A stretch of DNA of 64,000 nucleotides from SHVO01 sp050250575 (lineage in GTDB: Bacteria; Pseudomonadota; Alphaproteobacteria; Rhodospirillales; Rhodospirillaceae), in assembly GCA_050250575.1 (NCBI GenBank), contig JBFWOJ010000019.1:1-64000 (forward strand), written 5' to 3'. This document shows, in pieces, positions 1 through 9,623 of the stretch. The translations under genes and the position numbers were made by a program. Every line of letters begins with the position of its first letter. Position 1 is the stretch's first letter. The notes under the pieces were generated by a model. That model searched no databases. It saw nothing but the letters and a program-made list of their open reading frames with translations, and had not been told where the DNA came from.

Positions 1-123
1 TTCGAGTTCGCCACCGAGACGCACGCCGAGCTGCTCTCCCACAAGGCAACGCTGCTCGCGAACGGCGACCGGTGGGAGCCGGAGCTGGCTAAACGCCTTG
101 AACTGAACGCGCCGTACCGGTAG
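1..123 (+). CDS. nuoI: NADH-quinone oxidoreductase subunit I, C-terminal fragment
   Basis: Only the last 40 codons are in the window. NuoI carries two [4Fe-4S] clusters in the peripheral arm of respiratory complex I. The tail (LLANGDRWEPELAKRL, ending LNAPYR) matches the alphaproteobacterial NuoI C-terminus from memory of the family. The ferredoxin cysteine motifs lie upstream of the window and cannot be checked. The next genes in the same direction are nuoJ to nuoN, which supports the call. Confidence 0.85.
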   Translation, partial: FEFATETHAELLSHKATLLANGDRWEPELAKRLELNAPYR

Positions 124-140
124 GGGCCCGCCCGACGGGT

Positions 141-163
141 CCCCTCCCCTTGATGGGGAGGGG
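141..163. repeat. GC-rich perfect hairpin (REP-like) between nuoI and nuoJ
   Basis: CCCCTCCCC (141-149) pairs perfectly with GGGGAGGGG (155-163) around a TTGAT loop. It is followed by a G-rich stretch and GGGTGAAGCC. A related arrangement, with different stem bases but the same G-rich trailer, lies at 18033-18095 after lolD. No T-run follows, so this looks like a dispersed intergenic hairpin rather than a terminator. It lies inside the nuo operon and could modulate or stabilise the transcript. Confidence 0.6.
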
Positions 164-242
164 CGGGGGTGGGGTGAAGCCAGGGACGAGGGGATAACAG
201 AGTGAGTGAAGAACTGAACACCGGAAAGAAGGGCACGCGCGC

Positions 243-860
243 ATGATCGTCGCCACGCTCGCCTTCTATCTTTTCGCCGTCGTCGCGGTGATCTCCGCGC
301 TGAACGTGATCCTGCAGCGCAATCCGGTGCACTCGGTGTTGTGGCTGATCCTCACCTTCTTCAACGCCGCCGGCCTCTTCGTCCTGCTGGGCGCCGAGTT
401 CGTCGCCATGATCCTCGTTGTGGTTTACGTGGGCGCCGTCGCGGTGCTGTTCCTGTTCGTGGTGATGATGCTCGACATCAACATCACCATGATCCGCGAA
501 GGTTTCCTCAAGTATTTCTGGGCGGGCGCCATCATCGGCGTCATCCTGCTCGCCGAGCTCGGCATCGTCTTCGGCAGCTGGGCGATGAGCCCCGAGGCGC
601 AATCCTTGCGCGTCGCCCCGGCGCCTGCGCCGACAACCCTCTCCAACACCGAGGCGCTCGGCAATCTTCTCTATACCGAGTACGCCTACCTGTTCCAGGC
701 GGCCGGCCTCGTGCTCCTCGTGGCCATGGTCGGCGCGATTGTCCTCACCCTGCGCCGCCGCCCCGGCGTGCGGAAGCAGAATATCGCCAAGCAGGTCAGC
801 CGCCGTGTCGAGGACACTCTCGAAATCGTCAAGGTCGAGACCGGAAAGGGCGTGTCATGA
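243..860 (+). CDS. nuoJ: NADH-quinone oxidoreductase subunit J
   Basis: Membrane-arm subunit of complex I (205 aa), part of the proton-translocating domain near the quinone site. Five hydrophobic segments are visible. The stretch EFVAMILVVVYVGAVAVLFL, in transmembrane helix 3, is the most conserved NuoJ/ND6 signature. The length is normal for alphaproteobacteria. The start has AAGAAGGG about 9 nt upstream. The stop codon overlaps the nuoK start (ATGA), consistent with translational coupling in the nuo operon. Confidence 0.96.
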   Translation: MIVATLAFYLFAVVAVISALNVILQRNPVHSVLWLILTFFNAAGLFVLLGAEFVAMILVVVYVGAVAVLFLFVVMMLDINITMIREGFLKYFWAGAIIGVILLAELGIVFGSWAMSPEAQSLRVAPAPAPTTLSNTEALGNLLYTEYAYLFQAAGLVLLVAMVGAIVLTLRRRPGVRKQNIAKQVSRRVEDTLEIVKVETGKGVS

Positions 861-1186
861 CTCCGGAACCCGGCATGATCGGCGTCGGCCTGTCTCACTA
901 TCTCACCGTCGGTGCGATCCTCTTCACGATCGGCATCTTCGGCATCTTCCTCAACCGGAAGAACCTCATCGTCATCATGATGTCCATCGAGCTCATGCTG
1001 CTCGCGGTCAATATCAACATGGTGGCGTTCTCGGCATTCCTCAACGATCTCGTGGGCCAGGTCTTCACGATGCTGGTGCTGACGGTCGCGGCGGCGGAGG
1101 CGGCCATCGGCCTTGCCATCGTCGTGGTGTTCTACCGTAACCGGCGGTCCATCGAGGTCGAAGACATCAACACGATGAAAGGATAG
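857..1186 (+). CDS. nuoK: NADH-quinone oxidoreductase subunit K
   Basis: Small three-helix membrane subunit of complex I, homologous to ND4L and MrpC. The motif FLNRKNLIVIMMSIELMLLA carries the conserved membrane glutamate of helix 2. The chosen ATG overlaps the nuoJ stop and has GGAAAGGG 7 nt upstream, giving 109 aa. A second in-frame ATG at 875 would give about 103 aa, closer to the usual NuoK length, but it lacks a good ribosome binding site. Product certain, exact start uncertain by six codons. Confidence 0.95.
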   Translation: MTPEPGMIGVGLSHYLTVGAILFTIGIFGIFLNRKNLIVIMMSIELMLLAVNINMVAFSAFLNDLVGQVFTMLVLTVAAAEAAIGLAIVVVFYRNRRSIEVEDINTMKG

Positions 1187-1191
1187 GGGCC

Positions 1192-3129
1192 GTGCTGTTC
1201 GTCGCCTCCGTCTTCCTGCCGCTTCTGGGCGCGTTCGTTGCCGGCTTCTTCGGCCGCATCATCGGCGACCGGGCGTCCCAGATCGTCACCTGCGTCTGCG
1301 TCGGCCTCGCCGGCCTCGCGTCGATCCCGGTGTTCTACGACGTCGCCCTCCAGGGCAACGATCAGGTCGTCAACATCATGACCTGGCTCCAGTCGGGCAC
1401 CTTCGAGGCCAATTGGGCGCTGCGGTTCGATACGCTCTCGGCGGTGATGGTGATGACCGTCACCATCGTCTCTACCCTCATCCACGTCTATTCCGTCGGC
1501 TATATGTCGCACGACGACAGCCAGCCGCGGTTCATGGCCTATCTGTCGTTGTTCACCTTCGCCATGCTCATGCTGGTGACCGCCGACAACCTCGTCCAGC
1601 TGTTCTTCGGCTGGGAAGGGGTGGGCCTCGTTTCCTATCTGCTCATCGGCTTCTGGTACAAGAAGCCGTCCGCCAGCGCCGCCGCCATCAAGGCTTTCGT
1701 CGTCAACCGCGTCGGCGATTTCGGCTTCCTGCTCGGCATCTTCGCGATCTACTTCCTCTTCGACGCAGTCAACTTCGACGTCATTTTCGACGCCGTCGGC
1801 ACCAAGGCCGACGCCCGCGTGAACTTCTTCGGCATCGACGCCCACGCCCTCACCATCACCTGCCTGCTGCTGTTCATCGGCGCCATGGGCAAGTCGGGCC
1901 AGCTCCTCCTGCACACTTGGCTGCCGGACGCGATGGAAGGCCCTACGCCGGTCTCCGCGCTCATCCACGCCGCGACCATGGTCACGGCCGGGGTCTTTCT
2001 CGTCGCGCGCATGTCGCCGGTGTTCGAATATGCCCCGGACGCGCTCGCCGTCGTCACGTTCGTCGGCGCCACCACCGCTTTCTTCGCCGCCACGGTCGGC
2101 TGCACCCAGAACGACATCAAGCGCGTGATCGCCTTTTCGACCGTCTCGCAGCTCGGCTACATGTTCGCGGCCTGCGGCGTTTCCGCCTACCAGGCCGGCA
2201 TCTTCCACCTCATGACCCACGCCTGGTTCAAGGCTCTGCTGTTCCTGGGCGCAGGCTCGGTGATCCACGCGATGAGCGAGGAGCAGGACATCCGCAAGAT
2301 GGGCGGCATCTATAAACTCATCCCGTTCACCTTCGCTGTTATGGTCATCGGTAATCTTGCCCTCACGGGCGTGCCGCCCTTCGCCGGCTTCTTCTCCAAG
2401 GACATGGTGATCGAGGCCACGCACGCCGCGGGCACCGGCGTCGGCAATTACGCCTTTGGCCTTCTCATCATCGCCGCGTTCCTGACCTCGTTCTATTCCT
2501 GGCGCCTCACGTTCCTGACGTTCTTCGGCAAGCCGCGCGCCGACCACCACACCATGGAGCATGTCCACGAGAGCCCGCCGATCATGACCGTCCCGCTCGG
2601 CGTGCTCGCCGTCGGCGCGGTAATCGCCGGTTTCGTCGGCTACGGTGTGTTCGTCGGCGAGGGACGCGCCGAATTCTGGCGCGAAGCCATCGCCCCGCTG
2701 GCGGCCCACGATTCCATCGGCGCCGTGCATGCGCACCATCCGCCGTTCCTGCTGAAGTGGCTGCCGCTGTTTGTGACCATCGCCGGCTTCGGCCTTGCCT
2801 ACCTCATGTACATCAAGAGGCCGGATATGCCGGCGCGCCTCGTCGCCGCCTTCCCGGGCGTCTACAGGTTCCTGCTCAACAAGTGGTACTTCGACGAGCT
2901 CTATAACGTGATCTTCGTGCGTCCCGCGTTCGCTCTCGGCCGCATCTTCTGGAAAGGCGGCGACGCCGGGATCATCGACCGCTTCGGTCCGGACGGCATC
3001 TCCGCGGCCGCCGGCCGCGCCGCCAAGCGCCTGGGCGGGGTCCAGACCGGATACCTCTACCACTATGCCTTCGCCATGATCGTCGGCATCGCCGTGATCG
3101 TGACCTGGTTCGTGATGGCGGGGGAATAA
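1192..3129 (+). CDS. nuoL: NADH-quinone oxidoreductase subunit L
   Basis: Distal antiporter-like subunit of complex I (645 aa), related to Mrp antiporter subunits, with the long lateral helix at its C-terminus. Diagnostic sequence includes FGWEGVGLVSYLLIGFWY (about residues 140-158) and the discontinuous-helix region TPVSALIHAATMVTAGVFL with its conserved lysines nearby. It starts with GTG five bases after the nuoK stop, with AGGATAGGGG as ribosome binding site overlapping the end of nuoK. It is followed by nuoM after 3 nt. Confidence 0.97.
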   Translation: MLFVASVFLPLLGAFVAGFFGRIIGDRASQIVTCVCVGLAGLASIPVFYDVALQGNDQVVNIMTWLQSGTFEANWALRFDTLSAVMVMTVTIVSTLIHVYSVGYMSHDDSQPRFMAYLSLFTFAMLMLVTADNLVQLFFGWEGVGLVSYLLIGFWYKKPSASAAAIKAFVVNRVGDFGFLLGIFAIYFLFDAVNFDVIFDAVGTKADARVNFFGIDAHALTITCLLLFIGAMGKSGQLLLHTWLPDAMEGPTPVSALIHAATMVTAGVFLVARMSPVFEYAPDALAVVTFVGATTAFFAATVGCTQNDIKRVIAFSTVSQLGYMFAACGVSAYQAGIFHLMTHAWFKALLFLGAGSVIHAMSEEQDIRKMGGIYKLIPFTFAVMVIGNLALTGVPPFAGFFSKDMVIEATHAAGTGVGNYAFGLLIIAAFLTSFYSWRLTFLTFFGKPRADHHTMEHVHESPPIMTVPLGVLAVGAVIAGFVGYGVFVGEGRAEFWREAIAPLAAHDSIGAVHAHHPPFLLKWLPLFVTIAGFGLAYLMYIKRPDMPARLVAAFPGVYRFLLNKWYFDELYNVIFVRPAFALGRIFWKGGDAGIIDRFGPDGISAAAGRAAKRLGGVQTGYLYHYAFAMIVGIAVIVTWFVMAGE

Positions 3130-3132
3130 GCT

Positions 3133-4698
3133 ATGTCCTTCATTACCGGCCTTCCCATCCTCTCCGTCGTCACCTTCCTGCCTCTGGTAGGGGCGTTCTT
3201 CCTCCTGTTCGTGCGCGGCGACGCCGAAGTGGTCGCGCGCCAGTCGCGTTATGTCGCCCTCTGGACGACCCTGATCACCTTCGGGTTCTCGCTTTTCATT
3301 TGGTTCGGCTTCGAGCCCGGCACCGCCGAGTTCCAGTTCGTCGAGCGCGTCGACTGGCTGCCCCAGTACCGCATCGGCTACCACATGGGCGTGGACGGCA
3401 TCTCGATGCTGTTCGTGATCCTGTCGACCTTCCTGATGCCGCTGTGCATCCTCGCCTCGTGGGATGCGATCGAGAAGATGGTGCGCGAGTACATGATCGC
3501 GTTCCTGATCCTCGAGACCATGATGGTCGGCATGTTCTGCGCGCTCGACATGGTTCTGTTCTACGTCTTCTTCGAAGGCGTGCTGATCCCGATGTTCCTG
3601 ATCATCGGCGTCTGGGGCGGCGGCCGGCGTGTCTACTCGGCCTTCAAGTTCTTCCTCTACACGTTGACCGGCTCCGTGCTTCTCCTGGTGGCGATGCTCG
3701 CCATGTACTTCCAGGTCGGCACGACGGACATCCCGACCCTCATGGACGCCGAATTCCCGCGCGACATCCAGTACTGGCTGTGGCTCGGAATGTTCGCCTC
3801 CTTCGCCGTGAAGGTGCCGATGTGGCCGGTGCACACCTGGCTGCCGGACGCCCACGTCGATGCCCCGACCGCCGGCTCCGTGATCCTCGCCGGCGTGCTC
3901 CTGAAGATGGGCGGCTACGGCTTCCTGCGCTTCTCGCTGCCGATGCTGCCCGAGGCCAGCGACTTCTTCGCCCCGCTGGTCTACGCCTTGTCGATCGTGG
4001 CCATCGTCTACACGTCTCTGGTGGCCCTCGTGCAGCAGGACATGAAGAAGCTGATCGCTTATTCGTCCGTCGCGCACATGGGTTACGTCACCGTCGGTGT
4101 GTTTGCGGCCAACCAGCAGGCCATCGAGGGCGCCATCTTCCAGATGCTCTCGCACGGCGTCGTCTCCGGCGCGCTCTTCCTTTGCGTCGGCGTGGTTTAC
4201 GACCGGCTCCACACGCGCGAGATCGACCGCTACGGCGGGCTCGCCAACAACATGCCGAAGTACGCTTTCGCCTTCATGGTGTTCATGCTGGCCTCCGTTG
4301 GTCTTCCGGGTACCGCCGGGTTCGTCGGCGAGTTCCTGGTCCTCACCGGCGTGTTCCAGGTCAACACCTGGGTCGCGCTTCTGGCGGCCTCGGGCGTCGT
4401 TCTTGGCGCCACCTATATGCTTTTCCTCTATCGCCGCGTGATCTGGGGCGAGCTGACCAAGGCCGACGTCAAAGCCATGCTCGATCTTGACCGCCGGGAG
4501 ATCGCGATCTTCGCGCCGATCCTCGCTGTCGTGATGTGGATGGGCATCTATCCGCTGCCCTTCCTCGACGTCATGGCGGAATCCGTTCAGGCGCTTGTCA
4601 CCGACTATCAGGCCGCGCTGAAAGCGGCCGGCGAAACCCAGGTCGGCCAGGGGTCGATCGGTCACCTGGGCGAGCAGCTGATCGCCTTCCTGCGCTAA
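3133..4698 (+). CDS. nuoM: NADH-quinone oxidoreductase subunit M
   Basis: Antiporter-like membrane subunit (521 aa) that forms one of the proton channels of complex I. It shows the FYVFFEGVLIPMFLIIGVWG segment with its conserved glutamate and the channel helix region VDAPTAGSVILAGVLLKMGG. It lies 3 nt after nuoL and 12 nt before nuoN, so it is co-transcribed. Length and hydropathy (about 14 helices) are typical; no anomalies were seen. Confidence 0.97.
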   Translation: MSFITGLPILSVVTFLPLVGAFFLLFVRGDAEVVARQSRYVALWTTLITFGFSLFIWFGFEPGTAEFQFVERVDWLPQYRIGYHMGVDGISMLFVILSTFLMPLCILASWDAIEKMVREYMIAFLILETMMVGMFCALDMVLFYVFFEGVLIPMFLIIGVWGGGRRVYSAFKFFLYTLTGSVLLLVAMLAMYFQVGTTDIPTLMDAEFPRDIQYWLWLGMFASFAVKVPMWPVHTWLPDAHVDAPTAGSVILAGVLLKMGGYGFLRFSLPMLPEASDFFAPLVYALSIVAIVYTSLVALVQQDMKKLIAYSSVAHMGYVTVGVFAANQQAIEGAIFQMLSHGVVSGALFLCVGVVYDRLHTREIDRYGGLANNMPKYAFAFMVFMLASVGLPGTAGFVGEFLVLTGVFQVNTWVALLAASGVVLGATYMLFLYRRVIWGELTKADVKAMLDLDRREIAIFAPILAVVMWMGIYPLPFLDVMAESVQALVTDYQAALKAAGETQVGQGSIGHLGEQLIAFLR

Positions 4699-4710
4699 AG
4701 GGATACTCCT

Positions 4711-6147
4711 ATGTTCGAATTCTCATCCCTGATGCCCGCGCTGCCGGAGATTGTGCTGGCGCTCCTCGGCATGGCGTTCCTGATGCTCGGCGTCTTCCGT
4801 AAGGAGGATTCGACGCAACTTCTCTCCTGGCTCGGCGTCGCGGCGATGGCCGTCACCGGCTATCTCATCCTCCGCGGCCCGGACGCCACCGTCGCATTCG
4901 GCAACCTGTTCATCGTCAACGGCTTCACCACCTTCGCCAAGATTCTGGTGCTGATCGGCGCGGCGCTGACGCTGCTCATGATCAACAGCTGGGCGCAGGC
5001 GGCCAAGACCGCCCGTTTCGAGCTTCCGGTCCTCGTCCTCTTCGCGACCCTGGGCATGATGATGATGGTCTCGGCCAATGACCTCATCTCTGTTTATCTC
5101 GGCCTCGAGCTGCAGAGCCTTTCGCTCTACGTACTTGCCGCCTATCACCGCGACAACACCCGCTCCACCGAAGCCGGCGTGAAGTATTTCGTGCTCGGTG
5201 CGCTTGCTTCGGGCCTTCTGTTGTACGGCTCGTCCTTGGTGTACGGCTTCGGCGGCACGACCGCCTTCGAAGGCCTGGCGGCCGCCATGCGCGCCGGCAA
5301 CGCCCACGTCGGCGTCGTCGTGGGCATCGTGTTCGTGATCGCGGGCCTCGCGTTCAAGGTCTCGGCGGTGCCGTTCCACATGTGGACGCCGGACGTCTAT
5401 GAAGGCGCCCCCACGCCGATCACCGCCTTCTTCTCGGTCGCCCCCAAGATCGCCGCCCTCTGCCTGTTCCTGCGCGTTCTCGTCGGCCCGTTCGAGCCGA
5501 TGATCGAACAGTGGCAGCAGGTCATCATCCTGATCTCGATCCTCTCCATGCTCTGGGGATCGTTCGCCGCCATCGTCCAGCGCAACATCAAGCGCCTGAT
5601 GGCCTACAGCTCCATCGGGCACGTCGGTTACGCGCTGGTCGGCCTCGTGGTCGGCAACGAGGAGGGCGCGCGCGGCCTCCTGTTCTATCTCCTGATCTAT
5701 CTCTTCATGAACATCGGCACCTTCGCCGTCATCCTCTCGATGCGCGTCAACGGCCGATATGTCGAGGAGATCAGCGACCTGTCCGGCCTCGCCAAGAACC
5801 GCCCGGGCATCGCCATGGCCCTGGCGGCGCTCATGTTCTCCATGGCGGGCATCCCGCCGCTCGCCGGGTTCCTCGGCAAGTTCTACATCTTCGTCGCCGC
5901 CGTGAACGCGGGCTTCGTGCCGCTCGCCATCATCGGCGTGCTCGCTTCGGTCGTCGGCGCCTTTTATTACATCCGGATCGTGAAGGTGATTTACTTCGAC
6001 GAGCCGGCGGCCGCCTTCGACAAGCCCGACATGGTCAACGGCGCCATCATGGCCGGCGCAAGCATCCTGATGCTGGTCCTGTTCGTGCTGCCGTCGGACC
6101 TCGTGGTCGGCGCGGAATCCGCGGCCCGGGCCCTGTTTTTAGGCTAA
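4711..6147 (+). CDS. nuoN: NADH-quinone oxidoreductase subunit N
   Basis: Third antiporter-like subunit of the complex I membrane arm (478 aa), homologous to ND2. Conserved sequences include LELQSLSLYVLAAYHRDN and the channel region FHMWTPDVYEGAPTPITAFF. It is the last nuo gene; birA follows after 111 nt. That gap contains a short CGCCCT/AGGGCG inverted repeat without a clear T-run, so transcription may continue into birA. Confidence 0.97.
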   Translation: MFEFSSLMPALPEIVLALLGMAFLMLGVFRKEDSTQLLSWLGVAAMAVTGYLILRGPDATVAFGNLFIVNGFTTFAKILVLIGAALTLLMINSWAQAAKTARFELPVLVLFATLGMMMMVSANDLISVYLGLELQSLSLYVLAAYHRDNTRSTEAGVKYFVLGALASGLLLYGSSLVYGFGGTTAFEGLAAAMRAGNAHVGVVVGIVFVIAGLAFKVSAVPFHMWTPDVYEGAPTPITAFFSVAPKIAALCLFLRVLVGPFEPMIEQWQQVIILISILSMLWGSFAAIVQRNIKRLMAYSSIGHVGYALVGLVVGNEEGARGLLFYLLIYLFMNIGTFAVILSMRVNGRYVEEISDLSGLAKNRPGIAMALAALMFSMAGIPPLAGFLGKFYIFVAAVNAGFVPLAIIGVLASVVGAFYYIRIVKVIYFDEPAAAFDKPDMVNGAIMAGASILMLVLFVLPSDLVVGAESAARALFLG

Positions 6148-6258
6148 AACCTTTTTCTCTCCGCCCTCAAAAGGGCGCGGGGGCGGCTTTCGATCCTGAT
6201 CGGTCGCTGTGCGATTAACAAGCAGCCAGATTTATCCGCGCGGGGAAGGGTCCTTACC

Positions 6259-7053
6259 ATGACCGTCTACTCGGCCTCCCACGCGCCGCCCGAACCTCAC
6301 CTGCCGTCCGGCTGGCGGACGATGGAGTTCGACGAGCTCGACAGCACCAACGCGGCGCTGAAGCGCATCACCGAGCAGGGCGGCGAGGTGGAGGAAGGGC
6401 TCCTCGTGTGGGCCCGGACTCAGACCGGCGGCCGCGGGCGCTCGGGGCGCGCCTGGGTCAGCCCGCCCGGCAACGTGTACGCTTCTTTTCTGATCAAGGC
6501 GCCCGACGCCGCGCGCAATGCACCGGAGGTCGGCTTCCTCGCCGCGCTTGCGGTCCGCGATGCCATCCTCGACCTTCCGCGCCATAACGCCGCGCCGCCC
6601 GCCCTCAGCCTGAAATGGCCCAACGACGTGCTGATGGACGGGAAGAAAGTCTCCGGCATCCTCCCGGAACTGGTCACCGACCCCGATGGCCGCACCTGGG
6701 TCATTGTCGGCATCGGCATCAACCTCATCCCGGTCGATCTCGCCGATCCCCTCTATCCCGTGGGTGCCCTGTCCGAAGCGCACGTCGATACGCGCCCCGC
6801 CCACGCGCTGACGATCCTCGGCCGCGAGCTCGCCAAATGGCTCGACATCTGGCGCACGGGAGGATTTTCCGTCGTGCGCGAAGCCTGGCGCGCGGCCGGT
6901 CCTCAGGATGGCGCCCCGCTCTCCGTGCGCCTTCCGGAAGGGGCCGTCACCGGCACCTATGCCGGACTCGATGAGGACGGCGCGCTTTTGCTCGACGGGC
7001 CGACCGGCCGCCGCAGGCTTCTTGCCGGCGACGTGATGTTTGGAGAAGCTTGA
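6259..7053 (+). CDS. birA: Biotin--[acetyl-CoA carboxylase] ligase
   Basis: Activates biotin to biotinyl-AMP and transfers it to the lysine of biotin carboxyl carrier proteins. The 264 aa protein is the monofunctional form, without the N-terminal DNA-binding domain of E. coli BirA. The catalytic loop appears as TQTGGRGRSGRAWVSP (about residues 54-69), followed by KWPNDVLMDGKKVSGIL with the conserved KWPND and GKK elements. The C-terminal beta-barrel domain is present. The last codons overlap coaX by 4 nt, implying coupled translation. Confidence 0.93.
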   Translation: MTVYSASHAPPEPHLPSGWRTMEFDELDSTNAALKRITEQGGEVEEGLLVWARTQTGGRGRSGRAWVSPPGNVYASFLIKAPDAARNAPEVGFLAALAVRDAILDLPRHNAAPPALSLKWPNDVLMDGKKVSGILPELVTDPDGRTWVIVGIGINLIPVDLADPLYPVGALSEAHVDTRPAHALTILGRELAKWLDIWRTGGFSVVREAWRAAGPQDGAPLSVRLPEGAVTGTYAGLDEDGALLLDGPTGRRRLLAGDVMFGEA

Positions 7054-7826
7054 TGCTGCTCGTCATCGATTGCGGCAACACCAACGTCGTTTTCGCCGTG
7101 TATGACGGCGACCGGCTGCTGGGGCAATGGCGCGCGGCGACCAAGACCGACCGCACCGCCGACGAATACGGCATCTGGCTGACCCAGCTCGTCGCGCGCG
7201 ACGGAATCAAGGTCGAAGGCATCAAGCACGCCATCGTCGCCTCGGTCGTCCCCGGTAAGAACTTCGACCTCAAGAAACTCTGTCAGAAGTATTTCCACGT
7301 CGAGCCGAAATTCATCGGCGATGAAGGCGTCGACCTTGGTCCCGCGCCGAAGGTCGACAATCCGAAGGAAGTGGGCGCCGACCGCATCATCAATGCCGTC
7401 GCCGCCCATGCCACTTACGGCGGGCCCCTCATCGTCATCGACTTCGGCACGGCCACCACGTTCGACGTTGTCGACGGGTCCGGGGCCTACTGCGGCGGCT
7501 GCATCTCGCCCGGCATCAATCTCTCGATGGAGGCGCTGCACATGGCCACCGCACTGCTGCCGCGGCTCCAGGTACGCAACCCGGGAAACGCGCCGATCGT
7601 CGGCACGAACACCGTGGCCCAGATGAACTCCGGCGTGTTCTGGGGATACATCGGCCTGATTGAAGGACTCATCGGGCGCATCAAAGCCGAGCGCGGCGGC
7701 GACATGAAGGTTGTGGCCACCGGCGGTCTTGCGCCTTTGTTCGCAGAAGCCGCCAAGGTGATTGAACATATCGACCCTGATCTCACCTTGCGCGGCCTGG
7801 TTGCCGTCCACCGGCGTAACACTTGA
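7050..7826 (+). CDS. coaX: Type III pantothenate kinase
   Basis: Catalyses the first step of coenzyme A synthesis, ATP-dependent phosphorylation of pantothenate. The 258 aa protein belongs to the ASKHA fold: phosphate-1 loop DCGNTNVVFAVYDGD near the N-terminus, GADRI around residue 109, and phosphate-2 loop VIDFGTATTFDVVD around residues 130-143. The ATG overlaps the birA stop (ATGA). Biotin ligation and CoA synthesis genes are neighbours in many alphaproteobacteria between nuoN and RNase J, so the context agrees with the family call. Confidence 0.93.
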   Translation: MMLLVIDCGNTNVVFAVYDGDRLLGQWRAATKTDRTADEYGIWLTQLVARDGIKVEGIKHAIVASVVPGKNFDLKKLCQKYFHVEPKFIGDEGVDLGPAPKVDNPKEVGADRIINAVAAHATYGGPLIVIDFGTATTFDVVDGSGAYCGGCISPGINLSMEALHMATALLPRLQVRNPGNAPIVGTNTVAQMNSGVFWGYIGLIEGLIGRIKAERGGDMKVVATGGLAPLFAEAAKVIEHIDPDLTLRGLVAVHRRNT

Positions 7827-7848
7827 TTCTCGGCTGCGTTATGCCCGC

Positions 7849-9531
7849 ATGAACAAAGCCGAACTCCGCACGACCGCCAATTTCCCCGAGGGCCTCGACA
7901 GAGGTTTCTGGTTCATCCCCTTGGGCGGCGCCGGCGAGATCGGCATGAACCTCAACTTGTTCGGCTGCGACGGCCGCTGGCTGATGGTCGACCTCGGCGT
8001 CACCTTCGGCGACGACTCCGTCCCCGGCCTCGATGTCGTCATGCCTGATCCCAGCTTCATCGCCGAGCGGCGGGAGAAGCTCGAAGGCCTGATTGTCACC
8101 CACGCCCATGAGGACCACGTGGGCGCGGTCGCGTATCTATGGCCGCAGCTGCGCTGTCCGGTCTACACCACGCCGTTCTGCGCGGCGTTCCTCGAATACA
8201 AATTGAAGGAGGCCGGGCTCGATGGACAGGTGCCCGTGCACGTGGTGCCCCTCGGCGGCCAGGCCAGGCTCGGTCCGTTCACCGTCGATTTCATCACCCT
8301 GACCCATTCCATTCCCGAGCCCAACGCGCTCGCGATCCGCACAAAGTACGGCACGATCTTCCATACCGGCGACTGGAAGTTCGATCCCGACCCCATCGTC
8401 GGCGACGTCACCGACTTCGCCGCCCTGCGCAAGCTGGGCGAGGAGAATGTGCTCGCCTTGGTCGGCGATTCCACCAACGTCTTCACCGAAGGCGAGGGCG
8501 GATCCGAGCGCGAAGTGAAGGATAGTCTCACGACACTGTTCGCCCGCTACACGGGGCGGATTGTGGTGGGATGTTTTGCGTCCAACGTCGCCCGCCTGGA
8601 TTCCATCGCCCGCGCCGCCGCCGCCAACGGCCGCCATGTCTCCCTGGTCGGCGCTTCGCTGTGGCGCATCCTGGAGACCGCGCGCCGTACCGGCTATCTC
8701 GCGGACGATCTCACCTTCTATAAAGCCGAAGACGCCGCCCATTTGCCGCGCGACAAGGTCGTCTATATCTGCACCGGCAGCCAGGGCGAGGGGCGCGCCG
8801 CGCTGATGCGAATCGCCTTCGGCTACCACCCGGAGCTGTCGCTCGACGAAGGCGACGTCGCGATCTTCTCCTCGCGCGCCATTCCCGGAAACGAAAAGGC
8901 CATCGCCAAGGTCCAGAATCAGCTCGCCAGGATCGGCGTCGAAGTTGTCACCACGCGCGACCATTTCATCCACGTCTCCGGCCATCCGGCCCGCGACGAA
9001 TTGCGCCGCATGTATCAGATGGTCCGTCCGCGCATCGCCATCCCGGTGCACGGCGAGGCGATGCACATTCGCGAGCATGCGAATCTCGCAAAGGAGTGCC
9101 AGGTTCCGCATACCGTCCAGGTCCAGAACGGCATGGCCGTGCAGTTCACCGCCGATGGAACGGCGGAAGTGAAGGGAACCGTATGGTCCGGGCGCATGGC
9201 GTGGGAGGACGATACGCTGGTGCCGTTCTCCAGCCCGATGCTGCGCGACCGCAAGCGCCTGTTCTACGACGGCGGCGTGGTCGCGACCGTCGTGCTGGAC
9301 GATACCGGCGTTGTGATGTCCGATCCGCAGGTCACCGTGCTCGGCATGGCCGACCCGTTGGAGGACGCCGATCGCGACTGGTCCTGGGTCATTCAGAACG
9401 CGGTGGAGAAGCTTCCGAAGAAAGCCCGCCGCGACGATGACGTCGTCGAAGAGAACGTGCGCATGGCCGTGCGCAAGGTCTTCGCGCCCGCCCGCAAGCC
9501 GGTCGTCAAAGTTCACATCTCGCGCATCTGA
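7849..9531 (+). CDS. rnj: Ribonuclease J
   Basis: Metallo-beta-lactamase/beta-CASP ribonuclease with 5'-to-3' exonuclease and endonuclease activity, used in RNA turnover and rRNA maturation. From the chosen ATG it is 560 aa. The metal-binding motif HAHEDH is at residues 85-90, the beta-CASP histidine region HVSGHPARDELRRMYQMVRP lies in the middle, and VHGE follows shortly after. The frame is open further upstream into coaX, but the ATG at 7849, 22 nt after the coaX stop, fits known N-termini better. Confidence 0.94.
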   Translation: MNKAELRTTANFPEGLDRGFWFIPLGGAGEIGMNLNLFGCDGRWLMVDLGVTFGDDSVPGLDVVMPDPSFIAERREKLEGLIVTHAHEDHVGAVAYLWPQLRCPVYTTPFCAAFLEYKLKEAGLDGQVPVHVVPLGGQARLGPFTVDFITLTHSIPEPNALAIRTKYGTIFHTGDWKFDPDPIVGDVTDFAALRKLGEENVLALVGDSTNVFTEGEGGSEREVKDSLTTLFARYTGRIVVGCFASNVARLDSIARAAAANGRHVSLVGASLWRILETARRTGYLADDLTFYKAEDAAHLPRDKVVYICTGSQGEGRAALMRIAFGYHPELSLDEGDVAIFSSRAIPGNEKAIAKVQNQLARIGVEVVTTRDHFIHVSGHPARDELRRMYQMVRPRIAIPVHGEAMHIREHANLAKECQVPHTVQVQNGMAVQFTADGTAEVKGTVWSGRMAWEDDTLVPFSSPMLRDRKRLFYDGGVVATVVLDDTGVVMSDPQVTVLGMADPLEDADRDWSWVIQNAVEKLPKKARRDDDVVEENVRMAVRKVFAPARKPVVKVHISRI

Positions 9532-9623
9532 GACGAAGCGCTGCGTCACTTTATTCCGCAGGGATATTCCGCGAAGAGCACAGCTTCTTCGGAACCATGG
9601 CGCGGACCGCACGTTTTGTTCCC

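Noticed and set aside
1132..4665. An 1177-codon open frame on the minus strand
   Set aside because: It is antisense to nuoL and nuoM and has the skewed composition (Asp, Glu, His, Arg) typical of such mirror frames.
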